Positions 35,506 to 48,377 of a stretch of DNA of 64,000 nucleotides are shown piece after piece. A model generated the notes under the pieces. The model was not told the DNA's origin. It made no database searches and saw only the letters and a program-made list of their open reading frames with translations. The position numbers and the translations under genes were made by a program. Position 1 is the first letter of the stretch, and every line of letters starts with the position of its first letter. The stretch comes from Plasmopara viticola (Eukaryota; Oomycota; Peronosporomycetes; Peronosporales; Peronosporaceae), in NCBI GenBank assembly GCA_001695595.3, contig MBPM02000087.1, positions 124,001-188,000 on the forward strand, written 5' to 3'.

Positions 35506-38500
35506 GGATGGGTACGGTGTGTGCCCTCCTTACGGTGTACGATTATTCAAGCATCGAAAGTGGACAAACGCTGCTCATCACGCCAAGTCAGCAATTGGTC
35601 AGTGTAGTACCAACTGGGAACGATCAAGAGCTCGCCTCACCTTCAGATTGCACCAGCGACGCCATCCTACTTGAAGAAGACTATCGAGCCCCCAACGCTT
35701 ACGATGACATCAACATTGATGATGTCGATGAATATCTCGAGGATATGATCGACGAACATTTAAATACTAGCCCCAATCAGTAGTTTATTAAATTAGCTGA
35801 TCGCAAAAATGCCATATTATGAATATGAAAAATAGTATTTATACAAAGGAATTAGCCGCGGTTAGGGTCGCGGGTGCGATCTAGCACTTATTGATCACAA
35901 TGCAGGTGTTGCTTGACTGGTGCTATAATACTAATAGAGAAATGTTCCTATCTATTCAATTGTTCGTTTGATGATTTCGTTCAACCTATCACGATAAGTG
36001 CATGTAATGAAACGGATTTTTATTTAACTAACATAACAAATATGCCCCACTAAGATCGACGAAATTCACACACAATGCTACACGAGAAATATTTGCAAAA
36101 TACATCTTTCTATGGTGTCGGCCTGTTTGTAAGTAAATTATTAGCTCTGTCACAGCTATCACCGGGTGTACGCCCATAGATGTTCGACACTTACATACTT
36201 AAGGCTCGACCACTATAAGCACAGCAAACCTCAAACAATCTGAGTCACATATCAAATCAAAAGCCGGTGTAGCAGAAATGCGCATTTTGGCCTCTGTTAA
36301 GATTGAGATTAACACGTCCGATAACAACATCGTCGTGTACTTCCTGGGTCATTGGTGGAGTGGTATGTGGAACAAGCGCAAATCATTAATTGCTGTACAC
36401 AGTGGCTGCCGTACGTGTAGACACCAACCGAGACAGGTTAATCAATTCCAGCTGTGTTTTTCTAGGTCTATTACTATAGAATTGCAAACAAAAAGGAATG
36501 ATTAGTGATTGTGGCATCGGCACAGGTGGCCAGAGAAAAAAAGATCATTTGAAGTTGAGGCTACAAGACCTTAAAGACGCCGGCCTACACAAAGATAGCC
36601 GTGCTTAAGGCTTAGCAGATGATTCGCGGAAAATAATGATTTTAAGCGAAAAGAGATCACTGACTTACATCGTTGTAGCGGAGGGTGCAATGGTGATTCT
36701 TTCTTTATTGTAGTGTAACCAGAGTTGGTTACATCAGCCCGAGCTACATTATTCAGTGCTTCTGCGGCCTCAACTTTACGGAGGCGTGATGTGATGAAAA
36801 AGCTCGAACAAAATGCAACATTAAGATATATTTTCGGAGAGATCAAGTATTTGAAATGTAGCTCAGTAAGTGACAAGCTAAGATCGAAGTCGAATGGCTC
36901 ATCGAGAGTATTTTGTAGTGCATTTTACCATCCAACATCGTAAAATTAGACATGATGCTAATTTGGTAGAATTAAAGTGTCAATTGTAGCTAATGGAATA
37001 TTAGGCTAGTGCGATGCGCGATGCTGAATTAGAGCAAGAAGGAGTGATCGTTGTAAGTGGTGGGTCTTTGCAATGTATCGGTGCGTGGCGCCAATTATGA
37101 TAATGAATAACCCAAACTGTCTTCCATCACGCACTATCATCACTGTCACGCTTTAGACTGACCAAATGTAAGTTAGGCACAAGTTATGGTATCGGACGAG
37201 GTAGGACGAAGGTAGGACAGACGTAGGACGAAGTAGAGGCGAGGGCTGGAAGAGGAGGCTTGTGTATTGGAGAGTAAATCTAAAAGTGATAAGTAAAATG
37301 AAAAGAAAGTAACTACATTCTCTCTAGTTTCTTTTTTCTCTTTAAGTCGAATGTGAGAAATATAACTGTGTCCACGTAGGACACACCCAATATGTAATTT
37401 TTGCTTTAGATATAAGCTGAGCAAATGTTTTTTTTGTTATTGTTATTGGATGCAAGTACCGCAATATGTACTTGCATCGTTCCCTGCCATGTATTTGGCA
37501 GTGCGACACTGAAATTGGTGATGGCGTGCTGGAGAACACAGCCGTCCGATCCTTACACCAATTGAGGTAAAAGAAAAGCAAGGCGTTACTTCTGAGATAG
37601 ATGGGGGTACCGCTTGAGGTACCAAATCTATCCCTACCTAAAGCAGCAACCCCATTTCTTGATAACTTAGTGAGAAAAAAATTTGAAGCACGTGGGAGCA
37701 CATTTCCAGATTGTTGCGCTTACATCGATTGCAGCCTTGTGCTCAAAATGCGCAAGGCTGGAAATGCTTGTCAGAATGACAGCGATGCAGGTCAGCAAAA
37801 CGTATATAGGCTGCGTATACGAGGCGCCGAAGGCAATTTCCCCTGCCATATTGCGATCGTGATTCGGAAAAGAAGCACTATTAAGTCTGCAGATTTTTAT
37901 AGGCTTGCGGCAACAGTCTAAAGACATTTTTGTGAACTTTGATCCTTTTTGGCATATAAATATGTAGCATGCGCACGATACGCTAGTTCACCAGGTCCCA
38001 TCACTCGGTCGACACACGCAAGTTTCACAACAAATGACTTCGTCGACCAAATGCTCAGACTTCGCTGGAATCTATCAAAACTAGGAACACACAATTGCTC
38101 TACTGTATAAAATTTGGGGTACCTATTTTCCAAAACGGATACCTCGACCAAATTTGGAATTTGCTGCTATGCATCGTCTACTGCGTCAAAATCTTTCTGC
38201 TCTGGAAGGAAACGGTATACGTATACGTATGGAAGCGCAGATATTCACGCGAAATATTACTTTACGTGCAAGCAAGAGAGAATAGGCTCGGATGCCACTT
38301 AAGAAGAGCTTGTAATCTGACAAGTACAAAGGTAATTGAGATGCGTGTCTCAACGAAGCCTCAGGAAAAGGCGGGGGCTTAGCTGTAAGATACATTAGCT
38401 CCTGACGAGGAATAATCCGAAATTTAACTCAGTGAGTCCACGGCAGATAAACGAGTTATACTAAGGCGTTCTGGCCGTTGTTTGAGCGTAAAGTGATCAG

Positions 38501-39779
38501 ACGAGTTTGTGGTAATGACCTGCAACCTCGCGTTAGTAAAGAGTACTGAAGTGGACGAGAGGAAAGCGCTCAGATTTACTTAAACAGCTTGGCCCGCGTT
38601 TAGCAACAGAATCTAGGGACTCTTTTTTTACAACGACTTGCATACGATGAATTCGGTTGTATTGTAGCACAGATCTACATAGTGGTATTTCAAAGCGTGT
38701 CTTGTGAATGATTCAAATCCAGATCCTTCTGTTTAAAAAAATCGTGCAGACAGAAAATTGTCGACAAATTAGTGTCAGCTGTGACCAAAGTCACTCTCGC
38801 CTCTATAATACTGTCTTAGGGCCGTGATGCATGCTTTTTGCAATGCTACAAACCCAACGATTTTGTGATGGCAAATGCTCAAAAGGCTTTTTGGTGGTGT
38901 TGACTAAAGTGACCGCCGACGGGTTTTTGGTGCGCAAGTGACGACAGACCAGAATTCAGCTCGAAGGATAAGAATATAAGAGCAAAACCGTAAGCCAGTA
39001 GGCTTGCCGTACAATCACACCTGACACAGAAGCACAGCTGTCACATCGCTATGACAGCAGTCGGATGAGACCATAATCATCTTGCGGTAAGGAAGAGGGC
39101 GACATAATTGATACGGTTGAGGTCACTCGTTTTTGAATGCAAAATGCTTATACGCCTAATAGACTTCTCGGGCTTGGGGCCATTACTTGGCTGCCGACAC
39201 ACTTGGAAGGAGAACAAATCTTAATTTTATGCAGAGCTGATCAATCAATCCATGTTTTTGATCGAATATATATTACCAAGCTGTATTGTAGGAAAAAGAG
39301 AAATGCTTCGACGCAAAAGATTTCAGGTAGCTTCAGATCAAATGATTTCCGGATCACCTTGATATAAGGAGTGCATTCCCTTGCAAGCTCTTTTCCCCCA
39401 TCGCGTGATTTGAAGTCGCAAAAAGACCCTCGCACTGTTGATGGAAACGAAGCGTACGCCACGATGTTTCGTGCATTGTTATTTTTTTTATTTTTTATGG
39501 AAACATTTCCTTCGCGACCGACGTGCCTCAAAATTGATGCGAAGTAGGCGCCGTACATGATAAGGCAGCATTCTTAAATTGTCATAACACTTGTAACTGC
39601 TATTTACAGCCATCATAGCTATTTTCACAATCAAAATACTTTCTTTGGAGAACATTTTTACACAGACTTGTCAAGCTACTTTGGTTCCATTTATACAAAC
39701 ATCACGCATTAAAAGACCAGATGAAAGAAAACACGGCTTAACAAATCAGCATCTGCTATTCCCGAGAGTCGTGTTTCGT

Positions 39780-40180
39780 AGTGATGATTATTGACGTGTA
39801 AATGTCTTCTGACTTGGTCGTAAACAGTGTCTGACACTGCCAGCTTTTCTCATGACGATTAACAAAGTCGAGGACAAACAGTGCAAGATCTGGGCCTCTT
39901 CGTTCCTTATCCATTCTTCGCATATTCTCACCTCTACATGGCACAATTCAGAATGGACTAGCGTATTCGACATAGGGCATCAGTCAAAATTTTAGAGCTG
40001 GAAGACAACGATGGCGCTTACGCTTTGCATGTCGTGCTCGAATATATATTCAATGCAAGTCATTGCACCTGCCGAAGTCGCATAAAATAAATGTTCAGCT
40101 TGCATATGAGATATAACATTAATTGTAATGACCTATGGAGGACGCATCGGCTGAATGATGTTTGCCTACAAACAAATTCT
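39780..40180 (+). repeat. Direct dispersed repeat, copy 1
   Basis: Shares ordered blocks with 47520-47900: CATGACGATTAACAA-type sequence, a GAGGACAAAC.GTGCA block, CCAGAGCTGGAAGAC-type sequence, and GGAGGAC.CA..GGCTGAATG-type sequence. Both copies are diverged. A second shared motif, GTGACCGCCG, lies upstream of each at a similar distance, so a larger element of over 1.2 kb is likely. Confidence 0.55.
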
Positions 40181-41148
40181 TACCATCTAACTAGCTTTCT
40201 TGGAAGGATCGGGTAGTGTGATGGGCTGTTGTATGATGCTGGGCTTTTGTGGTAACAGCTGGCTCCCCAATTTTTGGTGCGCGGCAAATGCTTATACCGG
40301 TTTGCAAACTGATACATCGTAGAAGATACCGAAATGAATATATTTTCTACCTAAATTACAGGTACAAGCTCAATCATTGTAATATGAAATCAGATTAAAG
40401 ACGGTGTATTTGTCTTTAAAGTGCAATTTATCGCGCAAATTAACTCTTACGACAAGGAATAGTGATCGGACGACTCAGATCCTGCTGAACCGGTAGTCAT
40501 AAAGGATATTCACAGCTTCGACTCCCGCAAACGAAGGTGTGGACAACTCTATTAAGAACCTCTGGCACGGTCATGATGATCCAAAAATACACTTAGAGGA
40601 TTGACGCAATACAGACGCTGTGCAAGGTAGACTCTTTAAAAGCAGCCAACTACCATAAACAAAGACAGTACAGAGAACCTTAGATACCGTGTAAGTTTCA
40701 GCGATCGTAATTTAAGCAAAGTAGAAGCAGCACTGTAAAGGAGCAAACAGCTTTGAGGGATTTGTATACCGGGCTTTCAGTCACCGCATAAGCGACCAAT
40801 CTTGAATACTCGATAGTGTTGTGCTCGTGAGCTTAAAACGTTTAGTCCCAAAAACTAGACCGAATACCGAATTTAAATTTTCGCGACAGCTTTGTTATCA
40901 ACGATCTAAATTCGCTCTATGAGTAGACGGAGCAACTCTATCGTTTGCTTTCAATTCAATCTGACTTTAAAATAAAAATTTTATCATTCGTATTCATAAT
41001 GATGGTGGAAATTCTAAGTTGCGCTTCGGCAGCACAGTTGTGCTCGAGATGCAGCAACAAATTCTTTATTTTTGAAGAAAGTCAAACGCATTCATATTAA
41101 AGGCTCCGATTTCTCGACATTCCCAAAGCTGTGCGACGTGTAAACTGT

Positions 41149-41196
41149 AGTGCGATATGTCGAGACAAGTGTTGCGTAGTCTCGACATATCGCACT
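41149..41196. repeat. Perfect 18-bp hairpin followed by T-run
   Basis: Arms 41149-41166 and 41179-41196 (AGTGCGATATGTCGAGAC and its complement) are perfect inverse complements around a 12-nt loop. A run of Ts and then a TATATA stretch follows directly. It looks like a bacterial terminator, but in this nuclear setting it is more likely a transposon end or a small foldback element. Confidence 0.9.
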
Positions 41197-42834
41197 TTTT
41201 TTATATATATATACCTAAGCCTTTGTGCGTAGACGAGAACAATAAACGATTGAGCAAGATTGCAAGGACAATGTGCCAGATTTTTCAAAAGATTATTCAG
41301 CTTTATTAAGCTAAAGGTAAACAAGGGACGGTATCGAGCAATCTTTTTAAATTTATCACAGACATTACGCGACGGATAAAATGTTTTCCACCTTTATCAA
41401 ACGCCTAACTTGTAGTATTTGAAAGGCTTTGTGGCTTCAGTGCACGTAAAGAGGCGGCTGCATATGCAGCTCCCACTGCTGCAAAAGCGTCACGGTGTTT
41501 GTGCTCTGCGAAAAAGTCTATCTTTTAGAGATCAAGGAACACTGGCTCCGGTTCCTCGGCTGCAGTTTCTACTGTAAAGTTTAACCCGTAAAGCTAAACT
41601 TGTCCACTTTATAGGTAATAAAGTTGTGAACGTGCCTTTTGGGTAAGGAAAATTAGCGGATTGGCCTTGATCACGACTAAGTAATGTGCGTGGCGTTTGC
41701 ACTTTCTTGATTGGGAGGGAGGTTGCCAACAGTCGAGCACTTGTATTCTTTGTATCATGAAAATGCATAAGGGAAGCGTTAAGGAAAACGTTTTTGCCGG
41801 CGAGCTTTAAGCTCCACCAACATTTGCCATTCCTTGTCCGCAAGCAAGGTAGGTACTAGCTTTGAAATACGTTCAAAGATTTTTAAAGTTATTGCTGTGA
41901 AGCCAAGTCAAAATAGCTGTCAATCTACGGGCGGCTTAAGTGTAAGCCCCCCTTGCATTTACCCTTTTAGAGCGTCGCTCTTAGTTGGATTTAATCTCGC
42001 TCCTCCGAAATGTCCCTTGTGGCATGTGCAATGGCAGGCTTAGTGCTTTGCACAAGGTAATGGATCGCTCTTGCAATCTTTTCATAAATAATCGCCTCAT
42101 CAATCTTTGGTATGGTGGCGAGGGTATTTTTTTCTTAAGTGGTCATTCCTTATACGTCGTGACTTGTTAAAGTTTGGAAATTGAGCGGTTTATACCAAAA
42201 GTACGTCTGTCGCTCATAGTCAACATAAGTTTTTTTTAAAAATGATATCACAGCTTGTCTACAATCGCCCTGCACACTGGTTGTCTGCAGTTTGTTAGCA
42301 TAACCTAACACTAGCGCTCGAGTTGGTTGAACTTTAGCTTAATTCGGTCTGATGTAAGGTTTGCACTGCTTAAGATATTGTCTGAATTTAATGTCGCCTC
42401 TGAATTTGCACTGCCAAGGTGTTGGTATATACCACAGCATTTGACATCAACGCGCAAAAGGAAACAGGACCACACAGCACATAACGCAAAGGGTGTGTGC
42501 AGAGTGTTATAGAGAATTTCGGGGAGCGCCGTCTACTATCTTTGCTTCTTAGGGGATCGACGCACGCCTAATTTGCAGTCAGAGGCATAAATAAGATTGG
42601 AAACAAAGAAATATTTAAAACCGGGGTCTTAACGCATGTACATACGTCAGGAGTCCAAAAGCCCCTGCAAACCAACCTCGCGTCGCTTGGCAAATAATGG
42701 CTTGATTAAAGCGCTAAGGTGTCGAAAGGCCATCAATCAGTCCCGTTGATCTTTTTATACGTGCAAAGCGATTCGCGATTAAGGAAATGGCCGTTACCGG
42801 GAGCATTAGGGCTCGATAATGCATAATCGGTTGA

Positions 42835-42965
42835 ACATCTTGGTATTGTGAACGAATCGCGTAGCGCATTCAGTGCGGCATTGGATGTCCGATGCATACA
42901 AAAATACTGAACTACCCTCTACTGGGCATCCATGGCCGACATCTTGGCACGATAAAATGGATTAT
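42835..42965 (+). repeat. Fragment of the dispersed repeat, copy 3
   Basis: This segment matches 33035-33150, with shared GTAGCGCATTC.GTGCG, a CTGA.CTACCCT block and a TGGCCG block, and is inverted relative to the copy at 43477-44866. It lies only about 0.5 kb from that copy, so two pieces of the same family sit head to head. Confidence 0.6.
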
Positions 42966-43476
42966 ATTTGTGAGGCCTTGAACAATGAAAACAAAATAAG
43001 TAAGTAAACAAGAATAGGTCCACATGAGCTGTTTGGATGATATCGAGCCTCTAGCCCTCCGAGACGTTCGCTACCTGAAATTGATATGAACATCGTGTCT
43101 AGATTGTACATCGATGCCGTCGAACGCCGCAAAAAAAATCAAAAATGTGTCATGGTATACATTTCACAAATGGGAATGAAGCTCGTGCCAGCAACATGAA
43201 ATGGCGGTGGGGCACCTTGCCTTTGTTGTGCAACGTAACATTCCATGTTCTAAAATTAAATAGCAAAGACAAGCTCATACGCTCAGCTCATCGTAACGCA
43301 GAGTGTTAGTCGCGCTTTATACTAACGCATTTTGCAACATTAGAAGGTACGTTCTAAAACTTTTACAATTCAATGATTTTGTCTCAGCCCGGTATAACAG
43401 TCAGTTGTAACACAATTAAAATTGATATAAAACCGAATTATAACATTTTTCAAAGTGTAAATGTTTTGAAAACATT

Positions 43477-44866
43477 CAGGCTGTAACAAAATTAGTAGAC
43501 ACAATAATTTCGTAACCTAATACACAACACCGTAAAAAAAATCAAAACATACCTAATTTTATCATTTAACTCAAATTGACATCACTTGCGATTTGATGAA
43601 AAGTAATCTTGAAGGGCGAAAGTAAGATGGAACCTTGTGTACGTCGTCGTTAAACGCATATTATGGCATACTTTCTCGCGGTACTTTGTTTGCGTCTTGG
43701 ACTGCGTCGACATAGGCAAAGTCTTGTTTATCATAAAGGCCCATGGATCTGGAGTAAATCTCTTGCACTTTTCGGACTTACCCTTCTTGCAAGGTCATAC
43801 ATAGGCTACACTACTATCACTCGTTCAAAGATTTCGACTCTCACTTTTGTTTTCGGCATCTGCCATCAACGCCCGACCATCAACTCCCGATGTAAGGTAG
43901 GTCAGTAATCTATCTGCATCGGGCATGACTCCATAATTAAGCACCCGTAAGCTCCAGCACATCCGACTTTTCATGTGCAGAACTAACTGCAAGCGGGTGT
44001 TACACTGTTATCATCCTTTTTTAAGACACCCATATCGGACATATAAACCGAAATCTTCGGTAGTACGAACTAAAAAGTCCACACTTTCTGCCACTTTATC
44101 AATTATGCACGCGCCGACAGCATAGAAAGTTAAAAAAAATACCAAAGACAATGGGAAAGTGACCGAACATCAAAGGCTGCCGTAAGGCAGCCCTAGATTG
44201 ACAATATTCGAAATGATGCCAAATACAGTACAATGTAACAACATAGCCACCATTGCTCCTTTCGGACGATTTATAGTATACATAAATTTGTTACTAGCAC
44301 AGCGATCATCGAATGGCTATGCGACTAGCACAGCGATCATCGAATGGCTATGCGATCCTCTAAATCACAGCCGTTTTATAGCAGATGTGTATGCTGTATC
44401 CGGTCACACACAAGTACGATAGTAGATGAATCTTTTACATCATTTTTTATAATAATTGGTCATTTAATAAGACTATATATATTGCGCGCAGCTTTTAGTC
44501 ATTTCTAGGATTGCTAGAAGCTTTTGTTCGTGTGTAAATGCTTTAGCAGATCTTGCACGAAATGCCTTCTTATCGCTGAAGAGCGACCACAAAGCGCACT
44601 TAATACTTCCCAGATGAGCCTAAGCATATAATCTTAGCGATTTGCTTTTCTCTCCGTTGGGGGTCTATAATAATCACGTCGACTTGAAGGACACTTTCGT
44701 TTTGATCAAACAGTAAATGTTAAGTACACGGTTGCCACCCCCGTCATCTTTCACCATCGTAAACATCTAAGTTCAATCCCTCCACGAAGCATCACCCAAT
44801 TTCTGGCTAACTGGTCATGCGTATCCTGCACACTAGAAAATAATAAGCTTAAGTCTTTCATAGCAT
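43477..44866 (+). repeat. Dispersed repeat, copy 2 (no SINE)
   Basis: This is the inverted partner of 32483-33838. At 43700-43720, where the other copy carries a SINE, the sequence runs through from TTTGCGTCTTGG to GTCTTGTTTATCATAAAG without the element. The segment also holds a 31-bp tandem duplication at 44293-44354. No protein motif was found. Confidence 0.8.
44293..44354. repeat. 31-bp tandem duplication
   Basis: Two exact 31-bp units, 44293-44323 and 44324-44354, start ACTAGCACAGCGATC and lie side by side inside the older dispersed repeat. The identity indicates a recent event. Confidence 0.92.
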
Positions 44867-46765
44867 GTGAAAAGACTACTTAATGAAGTATTAAGGGTTT
44901 ATAATCCTACTCTGAAGATAAAGAAGGCCACAACATATATCGTCCAACCCAGGACCTTTCTTACCCAAAACGAGAATCATGCCACTAGACCACGCGGCTA
45001 TAGCTTAGCCTTTGCCCGCTTGCTATTGAGTTGTGACACAGCTGTACTTAATACTTCCTTTCTTAGAAAATTGGTACTTTGTACGGCCTTGAAAGCACTA
45101 AAGATTATAGGATAATTAGCTCAATGGAAGAAAGTACCATTTACACCGAAAATTAGCGGTTCAAATCAAATATTATCTACTTTAGAAAATAATGTGTCAA
45201 AAATCAATCAATTACTTGAATAACCACGGGAAAGAGAAAATAAAATTTTGGCGCAACGGAAAGGTATGCGTAAAGTATCATAATTTTATGTGTACTCTAG
45301 ACGCTGTAGGTTAGCTAAATGTATACATGTGTCGTATACATGTTGCTATAAATATGTCTCGAATTTTCTTCTTCTACACAACGCCCTTAATACGGGTGAA
45401 CTAAACACTTGAGTTCGCGCAAATTTACGTTGCTGATATAGAATTTTAGCGCTTGATCGAGTGCATAGGGCATCGTTGAAAATATTATGCAAGTTCATAA
45501 TATATTTGCCCATCTGTTCCAATCGCTCGATCAGCAGAAACGGGGGCGCTGTACGTTGGACTTTGTGGTCAGACTCCACAGCATTACTTCCAATTTGGAA
45601 TTTTTTTTTATTGTACTTTAGAACAGAGCATAGCGGTTGAGATTGGCAACCACGTTTAACATTGCAATCCATTATTGTACACTGAGTCGTCTACTTTGTC
45701 TATTTGAGATAGATGCTTTATAGGATCCTCAGCAAAATCCTTTTTTTTCTCCCATATGGAGAACTGTGATGGACATAACCGAAAACGGAAGAAGAAGTTG
45801 TGCTCAGAGAAAGTCGAATCAGAAGCGTCTTGCTAATTGCTCATACCAAAAAATGGTAATCATGTTTTGCATCAAGGCAGTCTCTCGTTTTGACAGGACT
45901 GAGTAGACTAAAGAGCCAAGTGTGAGCAGGAACAATCTTGGTGAAATTGGAGTTTGCCGGTATAGCGGAAACAAGTATTTGGATCTTAACAAAGTTACAG
46001 TCAGCCGAAAACGGGCGAGAGGCTGGTTCTCAAAAGCTAGTCGGGGTACTGGAGAGCTGAAGTAGATACACAATCTTGATCTACATTTTTTGAAACAAGT
46101 TGGCGAGCGAAAATGATTACCAGCTATTCAATTAGGGAGCCCGCGTCATATGTACAAGTCAAAAATTAATTCGCTGATACTGTCTGAGAGCATTGAACTC
46201 AGACATGTTGTGACGATGACGTGTAATTGACATAGATTAAGATTAATCAGGCGAGTACAGACGAGAGTCAAAGCGCTTAAGATCACCCAGCAGAAGAACT
46301 TCAAGTAGCTGTTGCCGCAGGTGAAGGTGAACCACGAAAGGTTCAAATAAAAACATTCCAGAACAAAAACCCGCTGCAGTGAAGTGTTGACATCGTAGAC
46401 TTATGCATACTCATATTCTGATCATTGTCTTTGAAGTGGACAAACCATGCGGACAAAGGAATTAGAAATTGTTGGCTGAGATGACAAGTACAAAAAATGA
46501 CTCCAGCTTTCATGTAATGATCATGACATACATGATTTATATTCCTTGCGGTGCTTAAAGGCCAACTTTTTTGTTTTTAAAGTTTGGCCAATGCGCAAAA
46601 AGTCATATTTAGCATTAAGCGCAGATTACTCATGTGACCGCCGGCGGGTATTTGCTGTACAAGAGACGATGTAGATTAAGGAAAGCAATCATATTTACGA
46701 CAGCAAATCTGTTACTCGGTAGGTTGCGCTCAAGAAATTCTGTTCCTTACAGAAGAACTGCTATC

Positions 46766-46828
46766 ACTTATACATATAATTTAGTAGTGTAATTATTGCG
46801 ATTATACCATTAAATTATATGTATAAGT
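46766..46828. repeat. 18-bp AT-rich inverted repeat
   Basis: Arms 46766-46783 and 46811-46828 (ACTTATACATATAATTTA and its complement) are perfect inverse complements separated by 27 nt. It could be terminal repeats of a tiny foldback element. Confidence 0.88.
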
Positions 46829-47519
46829 ATTGATTGTACAAAGAATTAGAGAAGGCCATTTCTACCATTAAGGCTGCTCGTGGTGAAATGAGGTGAGCCA
46901 AACAAGGCCTCCGTACAAGATACCTATCTTCAAAATTGCGTGTGCTTATCTACTTGACTACACGGTCCATGAGAAAGCACACGCCATTATTCGACAAGAG
47001 GAACAAAGCAAATTGTCACATCTCGCAGAAATAACGATGCAGACCACATTCTTGATTGCTCGAGCCGATCAATGTCGATCGCGATTATCAAAGTGTGATA
47101 TCTGGCAACCTGTCATAATGGCTTTGCTAAAAAGGCAGCGAAGATGATCTTCAAATTGTGGCTTCGACTGTACGAGATCGTCTCGCTGCAACTAGCTATG
47201 CGGATACTAACCAATTTGAAGTTACTGCTAATCACTACTTTGCCAGGTGCACCATATTGACGATATTTCATGCTGAGATTCCTCGCATTGCAAAGATTAT
47301 ATTAATTTCGTGAGTTTTTTTTAACAGGAAGTCGATAATGTTAGCTTCTTTGAGGCTGAACTTTGACAATCTATTAATTAAAGAACTTTCACCGCACAAA
47401 TTGACGCTCAAGAGAGGCATTTATGATGATGAAAACCTTGAAACCAAACATAGGACTGTGTAGTGGGACACGTCTCTGAAAGTCGACAAATTTCAAGAAA
47501 GTGCTAAGGCCATCATCTA

Positions 47520-47900
47520 CTGATCCCACGAATCATGTTTATCAGTGATGGTGATCCGCGTGCATATCGTCTTCGTCGTGAACAGTCATCGATGCATAAC
47601 GATTAACAACGCGCAAGGACAAACGTGCAGGATTGGGGTCGCTACCTTTAATCTTCATTCTTCTTTCCTGGACGTCTCTACGCTAAGGTAGATTTGCAAA
47701 GTCTTATGGCATTAATCGAGCATCCAGAGCTGGAAGACGACACGGATGATTAACAGCAAGTATCGGGCTTATGCATACTCTTAATTTTTCATCTTTATAA
47801 GTACAAAAATATGTGCTCTGATTGCATGAAAGGCACATTTTCGATTCATTACGACTTAGGAGGACACAGCAGTTAAATGTTGTTTAAACCATGAGAAAAC
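47520..47900 (+). repeat. Direct dispersed repeat, copy 2
   Basis: Partner of 39780-40180, in the same orientation and about 7.7 kb away. A frame here reads ISDGDPRAYRLRREQ, suggesting that the element once encoded a protein, but stops interrupt it. Confidence 0.55.
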
Positions 47901-48377
47901 AAACTTGGCACAAAAGTCTTGGCCGCGCGAGCTGGAACATCAAGCGCCATGAAAATTCTTCCAACGCGGGTGCTTGACCAATCCTATGTTCTTAACAAGT
48001 ACTTGCGGTGGGATTCGTTCAGCGGAATTAGACCGCCCTTGTTTAGTCGCACTGGGAGGTGATACCTGATTCGATACCCATTAAATCCAGTCAAGTCACT
48101 AAAGTGGACAAGCGAACCTTACCAGCCCGCACCCAAGTGGGCTAAACTTGTGAGAAATAAGGGTGCAATAAGGGGTGGCCAGACTTGTAGCTTACAATAT
48201 ACACAATCGGTATAATGACAAGCATAATGGCAAACTAAGAAGCCGGGTACTTAAGCGAGCTCGAACAGCGAGCAACTTGGATTAAATGGGGTCAAGCATT
48301 CACGTATTGCTCGCGACGCAGACGAGGAGATTATGACGTTCGAATTGTGCCCATGTCTCCCGATTCCATGACTCGTC

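Larger units (their letters stand above)
35784..42830. other. Repeat-rich interval without supported genes
   Basis: Short ATG frames at 36278-36505, 37601-37921 and 39241-39558 (minus, 105 residues) have some coding texture but no recognisable domain. A short GTAGGACGAAG repeat lies at 37195-37235. The blocks at 38.9 kb and 39.78-40.18 kb recur at 46.6 kb and 47.5-47.9 kb in the same orientation, which marks an old transposon pair. Confidence 0.45.
44867..48377. other. Repeat-rich interval without supported genes
   Basis: A minus-strand ATG frame at 45346-45672 (108 residues, basic) has no domain I recognise. The 18-bp hairpin at 46766-46828 and the second copy of the direct repeat at 47520-47900 are listed separately. 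The rest is decayed DNA. Confidence 0.45.

Noticed and set aside
37601..37921. 106-residue ATG frame
   Set aside because: Some coding texture but the opposite strand is equally open and no domain or splice context is seen.
41149..41200. Bacterial rho-independent terminator
   Set aside because: Shape fits, but the window is eukaryotic nuclear DNA and no gene ends here.
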